This document shows, one piece after another, positions 14,998 to 17,904 of a stretch of DNA of 17,904 nt (positions are counted from its first letter, which is position 1; every line of letters starts with the position of its first letter). Made by a program: the position numbers and the translations under genes. Below the pieces are notes generated by a model. That model was given only the letters and a program-made list of their open reading frames with translations. It did not search any database and had not been told where the DNA came from. Source of the DNA: Clostridia bacterium (GTDB lineage: Bacteria; Bacillota_A; Clostridia; Christensenellales; Aristaeellaceae); NCBI GenBank assembly GCA_017938645.1, contig JAGBBE010000018.1, forward strand, positions 1 through 17,904, written 5' to 3'.

Positions 14998-16281
14998 ATG
15001 GATAAAGTCATCAAAATCGGTTTTCTGGGCTGTGGCAATGTGGGCGGCGGCGTATGGCGTCTGCTGAATGGTTTTGCAGACGATCTTGCCCACCGTGCAG
15101 GCGTTCGCTTTGATGTGCGCAAGGTGCTTGTGCGCTCGCTGAATAAAAAGCGTGATATCGAATTCCCGCAGGGTGTGCTGACCGACCGCGTGGAAGATGT
15201 GATCAACGATCCTGAAATCAGCATCGTGCTGGAATTCCTCGGCGGTGAAAAGCCGGCCTGCGACTATATCCGCATGGCGCTGGAAAAAGGCAAAACCGTT
15301 GTGACGGCCAACAAGGTGGCTTTCGCTCTGCACTGGCCGGAACTTCATAAGGCTGCCGTGGAAAACAACGCGGGGCTGTATTATGAGGCGGCCGTGTGCG
15401 GCGCGATTCCGATCATTCATACACTGGAATCCAGCCTGCAGGCCAACCGCATCAGCTACATCTACGGCATCGTCAACGGCACCACCAACTACATCCTTAC
15501 CCGCATGAGCCGTGAAGGCGCAGAGTATGCCGATGTGCTCAAGGACGCGCAGAAACTGGGTCTGGCCGAGCCCGATCCTTCCAGCGACGTAGAGGGCTTC
15601 GACGCCGCCTATAAGCTCAGCATCCTCGCCAGCCTTGCCTTCCATGGCCGCGTACCGTTTGAAAACGTGTATGTGGAGGGTATCACCAACGTGCAGGCGG
15701 AGGATATCCGCTGCGGTCAGGAACTCGGCTATACGCTCAAGCTGCTGGCCATAGCCAAGCGCGACGGACTCAAGGTGGAAATCCGCGTCCATCCGACCTT
15801 TATCAAAAACGAGCATCCGCTGGCGAGCGTTTCCGACGCTTTCAATGCGGTATTCCTGCGCGGACATGCCTGTGATGAGATGATGTTCATGGGCCGCGGC
15901 GCAGGCGATCTGCCCACGGCCAGCGCGATTGTGAGCGATCTGGTACGCGCTGCCAATGCTGACAGCCACAGCTATCCCACGTTTGAAAATGTGGTCAACC
16001 CGAAAGTTGCTCTGGAAAAGAACACCGACTGGCAGACGGCCTTCTATGTGCGCATGCTGGCGGTGGACAAGCCCGGCGTGCTGGCGCGCGTGGCGCAGAC
16101 CTTTGCGCAGTTTGGCGTGAGCATCGCCGTGATGCAGCAGAAGGGCGACCAGAACAACGACGGCCGCGTAACGCTGGTGTTTATTACCCATCAGGCCAGC
16201 GAAAAGGCCATGCTCGAGGCGTTGAAGAGCATTGATCCCACCATGGCAAGCGTGGAAAGCATGCTGAGGGTGGAAGGTTAA
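14998..16281 (+). CDS. hom: Homoserine dehydrogenase with C-terminal ACT domain
   Basis: This 427-residue enzyme reduces aspartate semialdehyde to homoserine, the branch point toward threonine and methionine. The NAD(P)-binding motif is GCGNVGGGV (11-19). TANKVAF holds Lys106, and GIVNGTTNYIL (158-168) is the family signature. Asp202 and Lys206 in GFDAAYK correspond to the catalytic pair Asp219/Lys223 of the yeast enzyme. An ACT domain occupies about residues 349-427 (FYVRMLAVDKPGVLARV), the usual site of feedback inhibition by threonine. The length is standard for the monofunctional Gram-positive enzyme. GAAAGGAAAG precedes the ATG at 14998, 18 bases after the coaX stop, so it is probably the third gene of the panT operon. 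Pantothenate synthesis draws on aspartate (beta-alanine) and valine pathways, but a direct link to homoserine is not evident. thrB and thrC are not nearby. Confidence 0.96.
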   Translation: MDKVIKIGFLGCGNVGGGVWRLLNGFADDLAHRAGVRFDVRKVLVRSLNKKRDIEFPQGVLTDRVEDVINDPEISIVLEFLGGEKPACDYIRMALEKGKTVVTANKVAFALHWPELHKAAVENNAGLYYEAAVCGAIPIIHTLESSLQANRISYIYGIVNGTTNYILTRMSREGAEYADVLKDAQKLGLAEPDPSSDVEGFDAAYKLSILASLAFHGRVPFENVYVEGITNVQAEDIRCGQELGYTLKLLAIAKRDGLKVEIRVHPTFIKNEHPLASVSDAFNAVFLRGHACDEMMFMGRGAGDLPTASAIVSDLVRAANADSHSYPTFENVVNPKVALEKNTDWQTAFYVRMLAVDKPGVLARVAQTFAQFGVSIAVMQQKGDQNNDGRVTLVFITHQASEKAMLEALKSIDPTMASVESMLRVEG

Positions 16282-16286
16282 AACAA

Positions 16287-16323
16287 ATCAAACTCCTGAA
16301 CCGTTCCGGCTCGGGAGTTTTGA
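16287..16323. terminator. Bidirectional terminator between hom and a GNAT gene
   Basis: AAACTCC (16290-16296) pairs with GGAGTTT (16314-16320), continued inward by T-G, G-C and A-T pairs and by CCG/CGG. ATC/GAT extends it outward past a one-base bulge. On the plus strand the stem ends in TTTT; on the minus strand it is followed by TTTGTTTT. It separates the convergent hom and acetyltransferase genes. Confidence 0.75.
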
Positions 16324-16326
16324 TAT

Positions 16327-16848
16327 TCAGATTTGCTTTTCCAGAAGGACCAGCTGCACATCCTTCAGCCCGTTGAATACGCACGGTACAATATCCGCCT
16401 CGCGGTATCCGAGCTTGCGGTACAGCGTACGTGCACGAAGGTTCCGCGCGTTGGTATCCATGCGCAGGTACGGGCAGCCGCGCTCTTTGGCATACTGCTC
16501 GTAGAACTTCACAAAACGCGTTCCAAGTCCCTTTTGGGCGGCTTTGGGTGAGATGACAAGTGTGTGCAGCACCATCACCTGTTCGGGCGGCGCAGAGGCC
16601 TGCCAGCGTGCATTTTCGTAAACATCCACCTGCTGCTGGTTGATGATGGCCGCACCGACGGTTTTGCCATCCGCCTCCATGATGAACAGGTCGTCACGCT
16701 GGATGGCAGACAGCGCTGTCTGCAGTGTGGGGTAAATGCTTCGTGCCCAGCCGATGACGGCACGTCCGGCCTCTTCCTCGGTGTGGATTTCTTCGTAGAT
16801 GGCGGCTACAGCCTGAGCATCCGTGGCTTTTGCTTTGCGGATGGTCAT
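16327..16848 (-). CDS. GNAT family N-acetyltransferase
   Basis: This 173-residue protein has the Acetyltransf_1 pattern. MTIRKAKATDAQAVAAIYEEI is the standard first strand and helix, LHTLVISPKAAQKGLGTRFVKFYE contains the acetyl-CoA loop QKGLGT (105-110), and MDTNARNLRARTLYRKLGY (130-148) is motif B. The substrate is unknown. The ATG at 16848 begins one base after the TGA of the LUD-domain gene (TGATATG), so translation is probably coupled by re-initiation, since the upstream binding site is weak. An in-frame TTG at 16860 would overlap the LUD gene by 11 bases and is possible but less likely. The gene is the second of a two-gene minus-strand operon and ends at a two-way terminator shared with hom. 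This pairing does not by itself indicate a function. Confidence 0.88.
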   Translation of the reverse strand: MTIRKAKATDAQAVAAIYEEIHTEEEAGRAVIGWARSIYPTLQTALSAIQRDDLFIMEADGKTVGAAIINQQQVDVYENARWQASAPPEQVMVLHTLVISPKAAQKGLGTRFVKFYEQYAKERGCPYLRMDTNARNLRARTLYRKLGYREADIVPCVFNGLKDVQLVLLEKQI

Positions 16849-16849
16849 A

Positions 16850-17464
16850 TCAGTACCCAAGCTTTTCTTCGACCAGAACCACGGTCATTGCGCGGATATG
16901 CGGCGCGTGGTCGAGAACAAGCGTCATGCAGCAGCTGGTTTTTTCGCATTCGGTCACGTGGCAGCTTCCTGTGAGAGCGCAGGGCGTATTCAGTCCCAGA
17001 CGGCGAGCGTTCTGCGGGCAGGCAACCTGCTTGACACGCGCGATGGCCGCCTCCAGACCGCCGTCAACAATCTTGGAATGGCTGACAACAAAATACACGT
17101 CGTGCGGACCATCGCAGATCGCGCCGACTCGATTGCCGCGGCCGTCGATAAAGACGAGCTTACCGGTGGAGGTCAGTGCGTTGGCGGAGCATAGATAAAC
17201 GTCGGCTTCGCGGGCTTGACGAAGAATGGCAGGCATTTCTTCGGGAGATGCGCCCCAGTGGCTGTGGATGACGCAGCCTTTGCGGCTGAGTTCCTCCAGC
17301 ACGCCGGTTTCGCGTACGCTCACAGAACCGCCCACGCCTACATGAGCGCCTGTGGGAATGGCTTCGGTGATGAGTGCGCAGGCTTCTGCGGCTGTCTTGG
17401 CCTCGATAACGGAAAAACCATTCTGTTTCAGATGATCGATGGTGCGGTTAAGCAGCTGATTCAT
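16850..17464 (-). CDS. LUD-domain protein (LutC/YkgG-like) with Cys-rich C-terminus
   Basis: This 204-residue protein has a single LUD (DUF162) domain, a fold related to 5-formyltetrahydrofolate cyclo-ligase and also found in lactate-utilisation proteins LutB and LutC. Conserved parts are GVGGSVSVRETG (43-54), CSANALTSTGKLVFIDGRGNR (92-112) and the VVSHSKIVDGG region (126-136). Many annotations call such proteins lactate utilisation proteins, but the stand-alone clostridial form has no established role and no LutA or LutB is adjacent. The C-terminus is notable: Cys149, Cys162, Cys168, Cys173, Cys178 and Cys179 lie within 31 residues and could bind a metal or an iron-sulphur cluster. The ATG at 17464 follows AAGGAAGGG by five bases; an upstream in-frame ATG at 17527 would place the start inside the promoter. 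It is the first gene of an operon with a GNAT gene. Confidence 0.85.
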   Translation of the reverse strand: MNQLLNRTIDHLKQNGFSVIEAKTAAEACALITEAIPTGAHVGVGGSVSVRETGVLEELSRKGCVIHSHWGASPEEMPAILRQAREADVYLCSANALTSTGKLVFIDGRGNRVGAICDGPHDVYFVVSHSKIVDGGLEAAIARVKQVACPQNARRLGLNTPCALTGSCHVTECEKTSCCMTLVLDHAPHIRAMTVVLVEEKLGY

Positions 17465-17497
17465 ATTTTCCCTTCCTTTGTGCGTTTCGATGAAAAC

Positions 17498-17527
17498 AGT
17501 ATAACACGTCAAAGCCTTATACTGCAA
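17498..17527 (-). promoter_or_regulatory. Sigma-A promoter of the LUD-GNAT operon
   Basis: Read on the minus strand, TTGCAG (17522-17527) and TATACT (17498-17503) are separated by 18 bp. The predicted transcript starts near 17491, about 27 bases before the ATG. The -10 element overlaps one copy of an 11-bp sequence that recurs at the divergent tRNA promoter. Confidence 0.65.
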
Positions 17528-17637
17528 CGCTTTGCGGCGATGGATGCCTGTTTCTCCAAAAATCTAGAAAAAAATTTCGATTTTTTTCATTTTCCTTATT
17601 GACAAATCCACTGATTCGATGTAAGATATAACACGTC
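17500..17637 (+). repeat. Two direct copies of an 11-bp sequence
   Basis: TATAACACGTC occurs at 17500-17510 and again at 17627-17637. The first copy lies across the -10 region of the minus-strand LUD promoter. The second starts on the last base of the tRNA -10 element and runs into the initiation region. Whether this is chance, a duplicated promoter fragment or a shared binding site cannot be settled here. Confidence 0.5.
17599..17627 (+). promoter_or_regulatory. Promoter of the tRNA array with AT-rich upstream element
   Basis: A perfect TTGACA (17599-17604) and TAAGAT (17622-17627) are separated by 17 bp. Upstream, 17552-17590 is almost entirely A/T with phased A and T tracts, as expected of an UP element on a strongly expressed stable-RNA promoter. 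AAAAATC and GATTTTT in that stretch can also pair, but there is no plus-strand gene just upstream that needs a terminator. Confidence 0.8.
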
Positions 17638-17665
17638 GCCGCGAGAGTGAGCGACACACAAGATC

Positions 17666-17741
17666 GGGAGCATAGCTCAGCTGGGAGAGCATCTGCCTTA
17701 CAAGCAGAGGGTCACAGGTTCGAGCCCTGTTGTTCCCACCA
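17666..17741 (+). tRNA. tRNA-Val (anticodon TAC)
   Basis: The 76-nt cloverleaf is complete. The acceptor stem is GGGAGCA/TGTTCCC, followed by discriminator A and an encoded CCA. The anticodon loop CTTACAA gives TAC, which reads valine GUA codons. The T arm carries GGTTCGAGCCC. It is the first gene of the array, 38 bases after the -10 element. Confidence 0.97.
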
Positions 17742-17747
17742 CGATCT

Positions 17748-17824
17748 GGCCCGGTAGCTCAGTCGGTTAGAGCGCTAGCCTGTCACGCTAGAGGTCGAGG
17801 GTTCGAGCCCCTTCCGGGTCGCCA
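17748..17824 (+). tRNA. tRNA-Asp (anticodon GTC)
   Basis: The 77-nt cloverleaf has acceptor stem GGCCCGG/CCGGGTC, discriminator G and an encoded CCA. The anticodon loop CTGTCAC gives GTC for aspartate, and the G73 discriminator agrees with aspartate identity. It lies six bases after tRNA-Val in the same transcript. Confidence 0.97.
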
Positions 17825-17828
17825 ATAT

Positions 17829-17904
17829 GCCTTGGTAGCTCAGTCGGTAGAGCATGTGACTGAAAATCACAGTGTCGGTGGTTCGATTCCGCCCCAAGGC
17901 ACCA
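17829..17904 (+). tRNA. tRNA-Phe (anticodon GAA)
   Basis: The 76-nt cloverleaf has acceptor stem GCCTTGG/CCAAGGC, discriminator A and an encoded CCA that ends exactly at the window edge. The anticodon loop CTGAAAA gives GAA for phenylalanine. It lies four bases after tRNA-Asp; the array may continue outside the window. Confidence 0.97.

Noticed and set aside
14047..16191. 714-codon open frame antisense to panT, coaX and hom
   Set aside because: It overlaps three confidently identified genes on the opposite strand, has a His/Gln-rich shadow composition and no start signals.
17552..17590. AAAAATC/GATTTTT hairpin as a terminator
   Set aside because: No transcript on either strand needs to end here, the loop is long and the stem is purely A/T. 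It fits better as an AT-rich UP element for the tRNA promoter.

Overview
The window looks like a chromosomal segment of a Gram-positive, moderately GC-rich member of the Clostridia (Bacillota), plausibly a gut Oscillospiraceae- or Christensenellales-type organism. The signs are AGGAGG-type ribosome binding sites before nearly every gene, tRNA genes that encode their own CCA, a type III pantothenate kinase next to an ECF-type vitamin S component, a PdaC-like lipoprotein/secreted deacetylase, and GH42/GH31 glycosidases. The taxonomic placement is inference. Every recognised gene is intact. I see no phage, transposase, CRISPR array, rRNA or plasmid function. This is housekeeping chromosome with small metabolic operons.

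Layout. Positions 1-171 hold stacked hairpins, including terminator-like ones for both strands. Positions 3739-172 (minus) form a three-gene operon: a secreted polysaccharide deacetylase, an MFS transporter and a nucleotide-sugar-epimerase-like SDR. Divergent from it is lepA (3873-5687), with a TTG start and a good promoter, followed by a REP-like two-hairpin element, a terminator and a SAM-dependent methyltransferase (5839-6636). Next come rpmB (L28) with its own promoter and terminator, and a MATE efflux pump (7030-8388), closed by a 20-bp perfect inverted-repeat terminator.

Positions 8460-13370 are a glycoside-utilisation locus. A GH42 beta-galactosidase and a coupled GNAT acetyltransferase lie on the minus strand, and a GH31 alpha-xylosidase (YicI type) diverges on the plus strand across a 169-bp control region. 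Together the two exo-enzymes could trim galactose and xylose side chains from imported plant oligosaccharides; no transporter or regulator for this is in the window.

Positions 13380-16281 form a panT-coaX-hom operon: pantothenate uptake, the first step of CoA synthesis and homoserine dehydrogenase. A near-consensus promoter drives it through a structured leader of about 100 nt. That leader has a long closing helix and alternative pairings and is the best candidate here for an undescribed regulatory RNA. A bidirectional terminator separates it from a minus-strand pair: a LUD-domain protein with a Cys-rich C-terminus and a GNAT that starts one base after it. The window ends with a promoter and three tRNA genes (Val-TAC, Asp-GTC, Phe-GAA); the array probably continues beyond the edge.

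No gene-free stretch exceeds 300 bases. The most useful second looks are the panT leader, the operator-like dyad between lepA and the deacetylase operon, the Cys-rich LUD protein, and the 11-bp repeat shared by the two divergent promoters near 17.5-17.6 kb.
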